NCBI GenBank assembly: GCA_028819845.1
Contig: JAPPKS010000027.1
Location: forward strand, 186,001 to 250,000
From: Candidatus Poribacteria bacterium
GTDB taxonomy: Bacteria > Poribacteria > WGA-4E > PCPOR2b
DNA length: 64,000 bases
Direction: 5' to 3'
Shown: in pieces, positions 37,601-45,497 of the stretch
Position numbering within the stretch: position 1 is the first letter of the stretch
Layout: each line of letters opens with the position of its first letter
Made by a program: the position numbers and the translations under genes
Notes under the pieces: model-generated
The model's input: only the letters and a program-made list of their open reading frames with translations
What the model was told of the DNA's origin: nothing
Databases searched by the model: none

Positions 37601-40600
37601 TGGTCGACCAAGTCGTAGATGGTGGTGGAAACGCACGGAAAAACCACAATGCGGCAACCGCGCCGGCGTGTGGTGATAGGCACCTTATTCGGTAGTAGTT
37701 CTGCGCCAAAGTTGCCCAAATCGGGTGCGTAGGAAATATCTCCCGAATCGGAATCAAGGATATACGCTTCGACCTCTTGCGTGCCGCCGCGCCGTTGAAT
37801 GGCGCGCCCTTCCATCGCCAATCCGACCACTTCGAACACGCCTTTGTTGTCTCCCATCGTAAAGAGATCGCCGCGAACACCCATCATTGTCTTGTTTTTA
37901 CGCCGCAGCGTAAGAATTGGATGCGGCACCGGTTTGTTCGGCAAAGCGCTTTCGCGTGCATCGTACTCTACAACGTCGCCAAACAGATTACAATAGAAGT
38001 TGCCTACGCGCGCCGCGGTCGGCATCTTCGGGTCCCGCATCGCCTGAATTAGAATTGCTGCGAGCGTTTTCGCCTGTCTGTGTAAATTACCGTCTTCCCT
38101 CAAATCCATTTTATCAATTGTATCTAACGGCGTGTCCGTGAGCACCCGCGCATCATCTATGGTGGCAAATGCAATCCCCGTTTTACCGACTAGCGTCGCG
38201 ACTTCGCTGTCAAATGCAATTTTGCCGGGGATATACGTTGTCCATGTTTTTCCGCCTGAAGCAGAAATAGCGTTAACGAAGTTGGTAGCCCCTCCTAACC
38301 CGACAATGTCTATAAGAGTCTTGATGTCATCAATTTCCTCCTCGGTCAAATCGGACGGTTTCACTTTCCGAAGGGCAAGCATTGCAGGCAGCCGATTGAA
38401 GAGGCGAATACTGTTTTTGCGTTCTTTTCGGGCTTCGCGCTGATCGTTTCGGATGAATCGCTCGACCTCCTTACGGATATAGTCCATATCCTTCAGCATA
38501 TCTTCAGACGGTTCGCCTCGGTCTCTCATCTGTTCAAACTGCATCTTCATTAAACGCGAAACGCCGGAAAGTTTGACTAACGTCGTGTAGTGTTCGTCAA
38601 TCAGCGTCTCCAACGATTTGCCCTCTATCGCCTGTTTGGACTCAATGCCAGATGCGATTTCCCATTGACTGTTCATCACCGCCTGCCGAATCTGATCGTC
38701 CGTAAACGTCCAAAGGTTGTTAATACGGACGCCAAAATCTACATCCTCGGCATACTCGGCGAGTTTGTTGCCGATGAAAGCAAATTCGCGCCGCAGCACA
38801 AATTCAGGTTGCTGGTCGTAGAACCAACCTTTGTTGAACACACCAAATTTGTCATTTTGGGTAGATAAGTCGATAGAAACAAACAACGAGGTATAGTAGC
38901 GGTTGAAAAGGTCTTGTAGGGCAATTGCCTGCTCGATGTTGGTAACTTTCCGGTCATATTCCGACTTGCTAATACGTGCAATCACCTGCACCCGTTTTTG
39001 GATGTTACGGAATCTGGCATTTCGCAGCGTTAGCATGTTATCGCGAAGCAGCGTCTTCATCTCTTCTGGAAGATCTCGGTCGAGTTCGTCTAAGCGGTTT
39101 AACATATTCTGAAGTTCTACAACATCGTTCTTCGCACGCTGTTTAACTAGCCGAAGCAGTCGTTGTTGCTCCAGTTGTGCGACAACCTGGGCGCGTACCT
39201 CTATCGCCGTGTCAACTTCGTCGGCTGGAAGGTAGTGGCTCAACACCAGTAATTCTTCCTCAAGATACGGTCGGTTCAACGACGCGTGGCGTTGCAATTC
39301 CAAAAGCGACTCAATTCGCTGCCGTTCAAGTCTTGCATTTCGCATGGCGGTTTCGAAGATGGCTTGTTTATCTTTAGTCAGTTCTTCAATGAAAATGGCA
39401 TGCGATTCTCGATCTACTGCGCCGGCATCGGCGGTCTCGATTTCCGCCAATTTTTGACGAAGCTGTTTTTGAATGGTCTTGAATCGGTCGAGACTGGATT
39501 CGCCAAGGAATGGACCGACAATCGTGTCTATATCATCCGGAGCATATGCAGCATCCCTTCGTAAACTGTTAATGGCGGTTTTGATGCGTGACGCCGAGTC
39601 TGAATCGGAAGGTATCTTTTGGAGCGTGCGGAATAAGACCTGTTCCTCTTCGGCAATGTACTCGCTTAAGGCTCTAGTCGCGCGATGTACAATTGTGCGG
39701 GCTTCTTTTATCTGTTCCAAGCCGTGAAAATCGAGATGCCGATCCAGGAGTTGTTCTTGAGCATATTGAAGCGCAAACTTTCGGCGGTCTTTGAGTTCCC
39801 AATCCTCTAAATGGCCGGAAAGCCGAATCACTGCTTCTGCCAAAGGCGTGCCAACCAAATCGGACGGTACCTGTAGGTGGTAATTTCCGTCTTCGTCCGC
39901 ATTCGGCTGAAGGTAGGAACTGTCAGCCGTTCGGTCGTAGTTGCCACCGATGTTTTTCGCCGCCAGATCGGCCTCTAGCTTGGTAATCGCCCACTCATCA
40001 AGCCGCGCCATCGGCAACGCGATATTCTCAATCAGATCCCGTTGCGCCTTTCGAGACTCTTCCAAGGCTTGAGAACGTAAATTATCCACACGTCTGACTA
40101 CAGATCGCAAAAATTGGGTAGTCTGTAACGCATCCTTTTTGTACTTAGCCAGGTTTATTTCAAGGCGGGAATGCTCCTCTTGGGTAAAACCCTGTTTTTC
40201 GCGTTTTTTAGTAGTTTCTAGTTTCTTCTTCTGTTTTTCTTTATAATCCCTTTGAGCGTCCCTTAACCATTCGACACGACCTCGAGTCCCTTCAAGATCG
40301 CCTAATGTAATTTGGAGTGAATCGAGGGCAGCGTCAAGTTGATGGACTTCGTAAAAGAAATTCGGAGGCAAATCCACCAATACGTTCCTATCTATAGACA
40401 GCAACAGCTTGCGGCCGAGTTCTTTAAATTCAAACAGGTCTGCTGCTAAACCCCGTCGCAGTCCGCGCATGGTTGGCGTTCCGGGTGAATCGGCTTCGCG
40501 CCCCACAACATCTTGGCCAATCCCCTCCATGAACGCTCGCATTCCTGCCAACCCCTGAAAATGTGCGTCCGCAGCAACGAACAGTATTGAACGCCCCGGC

Positions 40601-42120
40601 CGGAATTCTGCTTTGCTAAAAATGCGCGCTAATTCGAGAAGCGCAGCGATCCCACCGGTAGGATCAGCGCCTGGCGCAATCGCAGGAACAACCGACATGG
40701 AGTCATAATACGCCGTGATTACGACAAGTTCATCCTTGAGTGCTGGATCGCCTCCATCAAGAAAACCGCGGATATTCTGCCCAATTCGTCGTTCCCAAGT
40801 CATCGTTGCACTGAGACGGACAGTGACGTCCCTGGCCTCCTTATGTTGTTCGCCGCCGGATGAGGTAGGGTCGGAAGTTTCACCAAGCATCGTTAACAGT
40901 TTTTCAGCATCCGTCCGAGAAATCCAAAACCGCGGTATGTTGGCGGGAACAGTCAGGAACTTATTCTCTGCTTCACCGCGAATTGTGGTTTCCGGTTCAA
41001 TGAAAACTACCGCCTTCGCGCCGAGCATTGCTGCGTTAATCCATTTGGTACTGGAGTTGAAATCGATCAATACTACGCTGCCGCGAGGTATAAAGATGCT
41101 CGATTCGTAAGCAGCGATGAACTCGCCATCCTCGTCAATACGTCCGTCGTTGTTGTTGTCTATGCCGTCCGTCTCTCCGCCGGGTTGCTCATCAATAAAG
41201 CCGTCCGCGTCGTTATCAATGCCGTCTGTATCCCAATGCAAAATATCCGCGAGGAGTGGGATTTCCCCGTATTCATCGATTTGACCATTCTCGTTGTTAT
41301 CAATACCGTCCTCGGTTTTCTGAAGATGACCGTTTAGTACATCATCGGTGATGCTCCCGACGCCGACGCGAAAGCGATGGGCAATGTCTCGCAGGGTATC
41401 ACCCGGCTGAACCTCGTACCAAAAACCGCCGATGTCTTTTCCATTGAAGTCTACCAATTCGCCGCCGCCGCCGTAAAAAAGCGGCGCGGTTAATCCGCCG
41501 GTAGGTATAAATATCTTATTTCCGTCTATCAACGCGAATTCCCCGGGTTCATCGACCAATCCATCGCCGTTGTTGTCCCGCCCGTCGGTCGCCTGATCTT
41601 GGAGAAACTTATTGTGAGGGTCATCAAGAATGGATTGAATGTCAACGCGGTAGGATTGAGCAATTGCCTCTAAGGATTCTCCGCCTTCAACCAGATGTTT
41701 AATTCCTGTGGGAAGTAGTGAGGTTCGGACGAGGTTTGGCCAAACCGACCGCAAATCAATCGTCACGATCGCATTCTCGTGTTCATCAAGCACCGCAAGC
41801 GTTCCGTCGCCATGGTCCATCGGAACGGTGATTGGGAATTCGCGGCTTTCGACATTCTGCAAGCCTATCTCTGCAAACCGGTCGAAGATGTATTTGCTGG
41901 CGGAAGCCGCTTCGGGATAACCCGTCACGCGGCTCGATAGGCTAGAAAGCCGTGCGATGTCCTTTCGCATACTGCCGATATCCACCCGATCCCGAATCTC
42001 AACAGCAATTTCTGAAAGGCCGATGGATTGGTCTCCTTCGGATGCTAACAGCATCTGCGAGGAAATCAAGGTGAGCAGGAAAAATCCTATAACACAGACA
42101 AACGAGTTTCTCGCAGTCAT
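34684..42120 (-). CDS. giant multidomain FtsX/MacB-type permease with LysM, Ca-binding-like repeats and degenerate M28 domain
   Basis: About 2,478 residues. The ATG at 42120 has GGAG upstream and starts a signal peptide (M-T-A-R-N-S-F, core, A-S-E); the frame is open to 42264 but that overlaps the promoter. Domain order: a helical N-terminal part; LysM 1 (about 41705-41620) and LysM 2 (about 41425-41335); four D-G-x-D-N-x-x-x-G-x-x-D-E repeats resembling dockerin/thrombospondin-type calcium loops (41130-41600). Next a PA-like insert and an M28 peptidase fold in which the zinc ligands are altered (A-Y-Y-D-S for A-H-Y-D-S, and H-F before Q-G-L for E-E). Then ~650 residues of charged helices likely to form coiled coil, a beta-rich part, three membrane spans (about 36800-37070), and a MacB-like permease: N-R-M-type first span near 36680 and three spans at 35230-35560, with an extracytoplasmic domain between. 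Only the ABC ATPase encoded five genes downstream fits as its partner. Function unknown. Confidence 0.85.
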   Translation of the reverse strand: MTARNSFVCVIGFFLLTLISSQMLLASEGDQSIGLSEIAVEIRDRVDIGSMRKDIARLSSLSSRVTGYPEAASASKYIFDRFAEIGLQNVESREFPITVPMDHGDGTLAVLDEHENAIVTIDLRSVWPNLVRTSLLPTGIKHLVEGGESLEAIAQSYRVDIQSILDDPHNKFLQDQATDGRDNNGDGLVDEPGEFALIDGNKIFIPTGGLTAPLFYGGGGELVDFNGKDIGGFWYEVQPGDTLRDIAHRFRVGVGSITDDVLNGHLQKTEDGIDNNENGQIDEYGEIPLLADILHWDTDGIDNDADGFIDEQPGGETDGIDNNNDGRIDEDGEFIAAYESSIFIPRGSVVLIDFNSSTKWINAAMLGAKAVVFIEPETTIRGEAENKFLTVPANIPRFWISRTDAEKLLTMLGETSDPTSSGGEQHKEARDVTVRLSATMTWERRIGQNIRGFLDGGDPALKDELVVITAYYDSMSVVPAIAPGADPTGGIAALLELARIFSKAEFRPGRSILFVAADAHFQGLAGMRAFMEGIGQDVVGREADSPGTPTMRGLRRGLAADLFEFKELGRKLLLSIDRNVLVDLPPNFFYEVHQLDAALDSLQITLGDLEGTRGRVEWLRDAQRDYKEKQKKKLETTKKREKQGFTQEEHSRLEINLAKYKKDALQTTQFLRSVVRRVDNLRSQALEESRKAQRDLIENIALPMARLDEWAITKLEADLAAKNIGGNYDRTADSSYLQPNADEDGNYHLQVPSDLVGTPLAEAVIRLSGHLEDWELKDRRKFALQYAQEQLLDRHLDFHGLEQIKEARTIVHRATRALSEYIAEEEQVLFRTLQKIPSDSDSASRIKTAINSLRRDAAYAPDDIDTIVGPFLGESSLDRFKTIQKQLRQKLAEIETADAGAVDRESHAIFIEELTKDKQAIFETAMRNARLERQRIESLLELQRHASLNRPYLEEELLVLSHYLPADEVDTAIEVRAQVVAQLEQQRLLRLVKQRAKNDVVELQNMLNRLDELDRDLPEEMKTLLRDNMLTLRNARFRNIQKRVQVIARISKSEYDRKVTNIEQAIALQDLFNRYYTSLFVSIDLSTQNDKFGVFNKGWFYDQQPEFVLRREFAFIGNKLAEYAEDVDFGVRINNLWTFTDDQIRQAVMNSQWEIASGIESKQAIEGKSLETLIDEHYTTLVKLSGVSRLMKMQFEQMRDRGEPSEDMLKDMDYIRKEVERFIRNDQREARKERKNSIRLFNRLPAMLALRKVKPSDLTEEEIDDIKTLIDIVGLGGATNFVNAISASGGKTWTTYIPGKIAFDSEVATLVGKTGIAFATIDDARVLTDTPLDTIDKMDLREDGNLHRQAKTLAAILIQAMRDPKMPTAARVGNFYCNLFGDVVEYDARESALPNKPVPHPILTLRRKNKTMMGVRGDLFTMGDNKGVFEVVGLAMEGRAIQRRGGTQEVEAYILDSDSGDISYAPDLGNFGAELLPNKVPITTRRRGCRIVVFPCVSTTIYDLVDQRYLRTLRELNVYDARSDSPPEKYGVSKPWQQPMVSATEPIALVYSEPNSRIKIGMAYGQIGKRLLLIKAGKSGAKNPTLYTGEGFVVQENGSVRLTPYVVVRDMWWLDENRTSLYKRFGISSDRLDKLHLFSNEHLEQAEVALDKKDYSMAMKLARGAWGYESRAYPDVKKTGNDVVNGVMFYLALLIPFAYFMERLIFAFPDVHKQILGVFAIFLVVFFFLSQAHPAFQITTTPVIILIAFVVLALTVIVISIIVRKFEEQLEQIKQERSKVYKADVGRLAASAAAFSLGISNMRKRKGRTLLTCATLVILTFTVISFTSVRTFMQPNSTSLPSVTPKYTGMLIRDQYWIPLEEPVITSVTNDMRKTRIGENELRLLLKKKGKSPAEVDSLLASAKIDGDNGTGAEVRSSTAASGLKDQAYITVHNVVAPRAWYQSSGTGDQSFVQLTRIENSKDPVPPKDPLTDEPLSFAANMLVGMSPDEPGVTGIDRYLQYGKWFDPADEAEWPTQWPYVCVLPKGMADLLEISESDMGKATISVYGAKFTVTGVLGIGFKDLTDNDGEELTPVDYQLMHQQQSRGGEGEETLEGELQKYLHLTPDSIAVLPYEVIINQGGTLRSVAVNMNPQEGDPPFLTGVDKLDLIMAPLMSRIALDFFVGRNKDTYLYSSIGMTSFSGMGNLFVPILIASLIVLNTMLGAVYERVREIGIYSSVGLAPVHIAFLFLAEACVYAIVGAVLGYLLGQVVATLLVNFGWLAGLTLNYSSMSTVVATIIVMLVVISSTLYPAVKAGRMAVPDIERKWKLPEPEGDEWHFDLPFTVLSEESLGLNVFMRDYFEAHSDESASDFYTDQISFNRSTEEIEGREKETYAISMMAWVAPYDLGVGQSIRFVTSPVGGEEEDLYNITLDVHRESGEIASWKRVNRRFLNLIRKQLLVWRTFSADVRGEFHERGRHDRQFTDAPNLELAPQPAD

Positions 42121-42235
42121 GTTTTGTTCTCCGTTGATTGTCTCCTTGTTTGCACAAGGCGAAGATAGGTCGAATGATGAATTTGGGGATCGTACAATTT
42201 TGGGCAGTTTCTCGCACCTTACGAAAATCGTTGAG

Positions 42236-42264
42236 ATTCTATCACAGTCAAGAAATCTTGTCAA
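42236..42264 (-). promoter_or_regulatory. strong promoter of the six-gene permease operon
   Basis: On the minus strand: consensus TTGACA, 17 bases, TAGAAT with an extended TGA element. It lies about 115 bases upstream of the ATG at 42120, giving a leader of about 110 bases. Confidence 0.75.
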
Positions 42265-42540
42265 GACACAAAAACTAGCAATCTCATAAATCTCTTGCGG
42301 TATTGCATATTGAAATGGTATCTTTCTTGAGTGAATAATTCAGCTTTAGTAATTTGCGTTTTCGCAAGAAATTGAATGATTGATAACGGGCGCAAAGAAT
42401 GACGTACCGAATGTGTGTCATTTTGTAAAATTCGCAACGCATACTAAATTTTAACACTTTCAGTTTAGAGAGCGTCGATGCCACTTAAAGTTTTCAATTA
42501 AAATTTCTGCGAAATTCCGTACAACATGAGGAGGGGTGCT

Positions 42541-43290
42541 ATGAGCAAGTATAAAGTTGGTTGTCATTTCATAATCTACGGCGATCGCCCAAGCAACGAT
42601 CTCCCAGGCGTCCTCACCGAAATTTCCGCTGCCGGCTACGATGGTATAGAAACCGGAGACCCGACCGCAGGAGGACGGTCAATTGAGGAAGTAAATGGCC
42701 TGCTATCGTCCCACAATTTAGTGACAGCAGGCGTTCACACCGGTTACGGCAGCCCTGAGCATTTTGACGGCATGATTAAAGCCGCAGAGGCGGCGGGGTG
42801 TGGCTACCTCATGGTTTCCGGTGTTGGTGGAAACGACTCGCTTGATGACTATGAGCGCGCCGCTGAAGTCTTCAACGAGGTTGGACGACGTTGCAACAAT
42901 GCGGGAATAAAACTTTGCTACCACAATCACAATTGGGAATTTAAGGATTTTGGCGGGACCACCGGAATCGTGAAACTGTATGAATCGACAGATCCACAAT
43001 ATGTGCATGCTTGTGTCGACACGTATTGGGTAAAGAGCGGCGGTGACGACCCCGCGGAGTTTTTAATGCGGTATGCGCATCGAGTTGCCTATCTTCACTT
43101 CAAAGATATGAACCCTGACGGCTCTTTCGGAGAAGTTGGGCACGGAATTCTCGATTGGGAGGCAATTATGCGGGCAGTCGACGAAGTTGACGTGGAGTGG
43201 TTGATGGTCGAGCAGGATCGGACTGACAAAGCACCCAACGACAGTATCACCATGAGCTGTCGATTCATGCGTGATGTGCTCAATCTGTAA
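42541..43290 (+). CDS. sugar phosphate isomerase/epimerase-like TIM-barrel protein
   Basis: A 249-residue protein of the xylose isomerase-like (AP endonuclease 2) family. Recognisable strands include G-Y-D-G-I-E-T-G-D near the N-terminus, L-C-Y-H-N-H-N-W-E with the metal-ligand region, H-A-C-V-D-T-Y-W-V, and Y-L-H-F-K-D-M-N followed by the late acidic E-V-G-H-G-I-L-D-W. Members isomerise or epimerise sugars and inositol derivatives, or dehydrate inosose. GAGGAGGGG lies 5-13 bases before the ATG at 42541; an upstream ATG (42526) lies inside that ribosome site. The gene is divergent from the permease operon. The particular substrate is not evident. Confidence 0.88.
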   Translation: MSKYKVGCHFIIYGDRPSNDLPGVLTEISAAGYDGIETGDPTAGGRSIEEVNGLLSSHNLVTAGVHTGYGSPEHFDGMIKAAEAAGCGYLMVSGVGGNDSLDDYERAAEVFNEVGRRCNNAGIKLCYHNHNWEFKDFGGTTGIVKLYESTDPQYVHACVDTYWVKSGGDDPAEFLMRYAHRVAYLHFKDMNPDGSFGEVGHGILDWEAIMRAVDEVDVEWLMVEQDRTDKAPNDSITMSCRFMRDVLNL

Positions 43291-43472
43291 TCACCAGTAT
43301 TTTGCGCAAAGCCTTAACCTACTAGTAATGATGTCGCGAGTACCGGTAGGTGACGAATCGGAGTTTCGGTGGATGCGGAATGCGCCACTGCAACGAAGGT
43401 GGTAAATACTGCTTCGTTAGCAACGGCTGTATAAAAGTAATAATCTGCAAAATGAAAGCGAGCTTGAATTGT

Positions 43473-44174
43473 ATGACAAATACTCGCTGCAAAGTCAAAA
43501 TATGCGGTACAACCAATATTGTAGACGCGCAGATGGCAGCCGAGGCCGAGGCGGATTACACCGGGATAGTAGTTGAAGCGTCTGTTTCCGAGCGGTCTGT
43601 TTCTGTTTATCACGCTGCCGAAATTGCACGTTTTACCAAGATTTCAACGGTCGTGCTGATATATAATCGGCCGGTAGACTGGATTGAAAAAGCCGTGGGC
43701 AAGATAAATCCTTTTGCGCTTCAACTGCTTGGAGATGAAACGCCCGATGAAATCTTTAGATTGAAACGGGTGCTGTCGTGCGAAGTCTGGAAATCGCTTT
43801 TTTTGCCGTCAGATGCCGGGAGAGAATTTGATGCTCGTGCCATCAATGCAAAAGCAAAAACTTACGTCGACGCTGGGGCAGATGCCCTGTTGTTCGACAC
43901 AGTCGATTTCGGCGCGGGAAGAGCTCGATTTGGCGGTACCGGCAAGACTAGCGATTGGAAACTTGCAAGGCAACTAATAGGCGATTCAAAAATTCCCGCG
44001 TTCTTGGCGGGCGGAATTCGCCCTGAAAATGTCAAGGCGGCGATTGAAAACGTCCGTCCTTTTGGAATCGATCTCTGTTCCGGCGTTGAATCGGAGAAGG
44101 GTATACGAGATCGCCAGAGGTTGAATGTACTCATGCAACAAGTGCGTGTTGCATCCAATGCGAATTCAAGTTGA
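43473..44174 (+). CDS. phosphoribosylanthranilate isomerase-like protein
   Basis: The protein has TrpF hallmarks: V-K-I-C-G-T with the catalytic Cys near residue 11, an Asp in L-L-F-D-T-V-D, then F-G-G-T-G-K-T-S-D-W and A-G-G-I-R-P-E-N-V-K-A-A-I, and I-D-L-C-S-G-V-E-S-E-K-G at the phosphate site. TrpF rearranges phosphoribosylanthranilate in tryptophan synthesis. Here it stands away from any trp gene, 182 bases after a sugar isomerase-like gene, and the central part is diverged (V-L-I-Y-N-R replaces the usual V-G-V-F). The annotation as a true TrpF is therefore likely but not certain. The frame is open to 43350; the ATG at 43473 gives the family N-terminus, and 43452 is an alternative. Confidence 0.8.
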   Translation: MTNTRCKVKICGTTNIVDAQMAAEAEADYTGIVVEASVSERSVSVYHAAEIARFTKISTVVLIYNRPVDWIEKAVGKINPFALQLLGDETPDEIFRLKRVLSCEVWKSLFLPSDAGREFDARAINAKAKTYVDAGADALLFDTVDFGAGRARFGGTGKTSDWKLARQLIGDSKIPAFLAGGIRPENVKAAIENVRPFGIDLCSGVESEKGIRDRQRLNVLMQQVRVASNANSS

Positions 44175-44196
44175 ATTTATATGGAATAGCGTAAAA

Positions 44197-44400
44197 CTAA
44201 TCCAATTTCAACGACAGCACATCATGGATCAAAGCGGCGTCATAATAAATCACAGGACGATGCCCGTCCCAATGATACTTCCCGCCCTCGCTAACTACGC
44301 CCCAATCAATAAACCAAATTTTACCCGGTTAAATGTCAAGTTTGAACCGTTGTTGGTGCGTAAAAGATTTAACGCCTATAATGTTTATCTTACACGTCAT
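44197..44400 (-). pseudogene. protein-like remnant with an in-frame stop
   Basis: On the minus strand one frame reads 23 codons from ATG 44400 to a TAA at 44329-44331, then continues another 43 codons to TAG at 44197-44199. The second part (I-W-F-I-D-W-G-V-V-S-E-G-G, then H-W-D-G-H-R-P-V-I-Y-Y-D) has protein-like composition. The frame is also open for ~17 codons upstream of the ATG. I do not recognise a family. It fills most of the gap between the TrpF-like and amidohydrolase genes; chance openness cannot be excluded. Confidence 0.25.
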
Positions 44401-44545
44401 GTTGCGTCCATCAAATAACGGTTCTCCAATTGCGATTAGATGCAATCTTACTTAGACACCGTTATTACCATCCTGACTCGGCGATAAAAGCGTATAATTA
44501 CCGGACAGATCGTCTGTTGATGTAAGCGGTTATTTTGAGATTACC

Positions 44546-45469
44546 TCATCCCCCATACACCTGCATCGCCGTACCGCCGAGCACCATAGCTTGTTCGCCC
44601 GAGGATAGAAAATGCGTGTGCAGTTCGGCTAACTTCACGAGTTGCGGATAGGTCGCTTGTGATAATAGCCCCGGGACATCCGTACCCCACATCAGCTTTG
44701 ACGGGCCAATGCGGTCGATTGCTAAACGCATATACCGCTCCGCACTCGGGAACGGGTAGCCTTCATCCGCAAGGTAAGCCGGCACTGCGGAATTGTCAAA
44801 CCATACATTGGGTAACGTACCCAAATCTATCTGTTCCTGCCACAACCCCCAAAGTTCCGGGTCGGACTCAACTCGTGTGTTCGGCTGCCCCAAATGCGCA
44901 ATTACAATTCGAAGCTTGGGGTGCGATTCCGCAATTCCGCGCACCGCACTTGTCTGATAAGAACGGCTGCCTACCGCACCCAAATCGAAAACGAGTACCC
45001 AATCGCGGCGCTCAAGTTCATGCCAAATCCATATGATATCAGGCGCATCCAGCCTTCCCTCGGGGTGAATCCCGCACAGCCCTGAAGCTTCAGAACACTC
45101 CATTTTTACGGCGCGGAAACCCGATAACGCGGTAATTCTGTCCAATGCATCACGGCAATCCGACGCCCAAGGATCGAGGTAAGCAGCGCCCATAAAGCGG
45201 TCCGGATAACGATTCATGGCGTCCAGGACGTATTGGTCGCACTCACCGTAAAACGGACCCTGAAGCAGCATCGTCTTGTCAACTCCGCCCCAATCCATGT
45301 ATGCCAAAAGCATTTCGGGAGTGACTACGGTTTTCGCACCGTTGGGCGGAAATAGTTGAAGCGGTTGATCCCCAATCGTGACACGCCCGTAACCTAACCC
45401 GCGCGTGGGGCCCGCTGCATTCATCCCGTTCACTTCGGGGAAAATGTGCGCGTGTGCGTCAATCAGCAT
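44546..45469 (-). CDS. amidohydrolase family protein (amidohydrolase 2)
   Basis: The 307-residue TIM-barrel protein begins with the metal motif D-A-H-A-H-I-F. Further signatures are A-V-K-M-E-C, the barrel His in I-V-I-A-H-L-G and the late Asp in L-M-W-G-T-D-V-P. This group includes decarboxylases and sugar-lactone hydrolases such as fuconolactonase. GGGAGG nine bases before the ATG supports the start. It is followed at short distance on the same strand by none, and preceded by the HpcH/HpaI aldolase gene 28 bases upstream, so it is the last gene of the run 50551-44546. In that context lactone hydrolysis in a deoxysugar pathway is a reasonable guess. Confidence 0.87.
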   Translation of the reverse strand: MLIDAHAHIFPEVNGMNAAGPTRGLGYGRVTIGDQPLQLFPPNGAKTVVTPEMLLAYMDWGGVDKTMLLQGPFYGECDQYVLDAMNRYPDRFMGAAYLDPWASDCRDALDRITALSGFRAVKMECSEASGLCGIHPEGRLDAPDIIWIWHELERRDWVLVFDLGAVGSRSYQTSAVRGIAESHPKLRIVIAHLGQPNTRVESDPELWGLWQEQIDLGTLPNVWFDNSAVPAYLADEGYPFPSAERYMRLAIDRIGPSKLMWGTDVPGLLSQATYPQLVKLAELHTHFLSSGEQAMVLGGTAMQVYGG

Positions 45470-45497
45470 AGTGCTATACCTCCCGTGCCTATTTATC

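Noticed and set aside
34684-42264. Start of the giant permease at 42264
   Set aside because: That start lies in the -35 of a consensus promoter and adds 48 residues before an otherwise normal signal peptide; ATG 42120 has a ribosome site.
44125-44418. 97-codon plus-strand frame after the TrpF-like gene
   Set aside because: It overlaps the end of the TrpF-like gene, lacks a ribosome site and has no recognisable motif.
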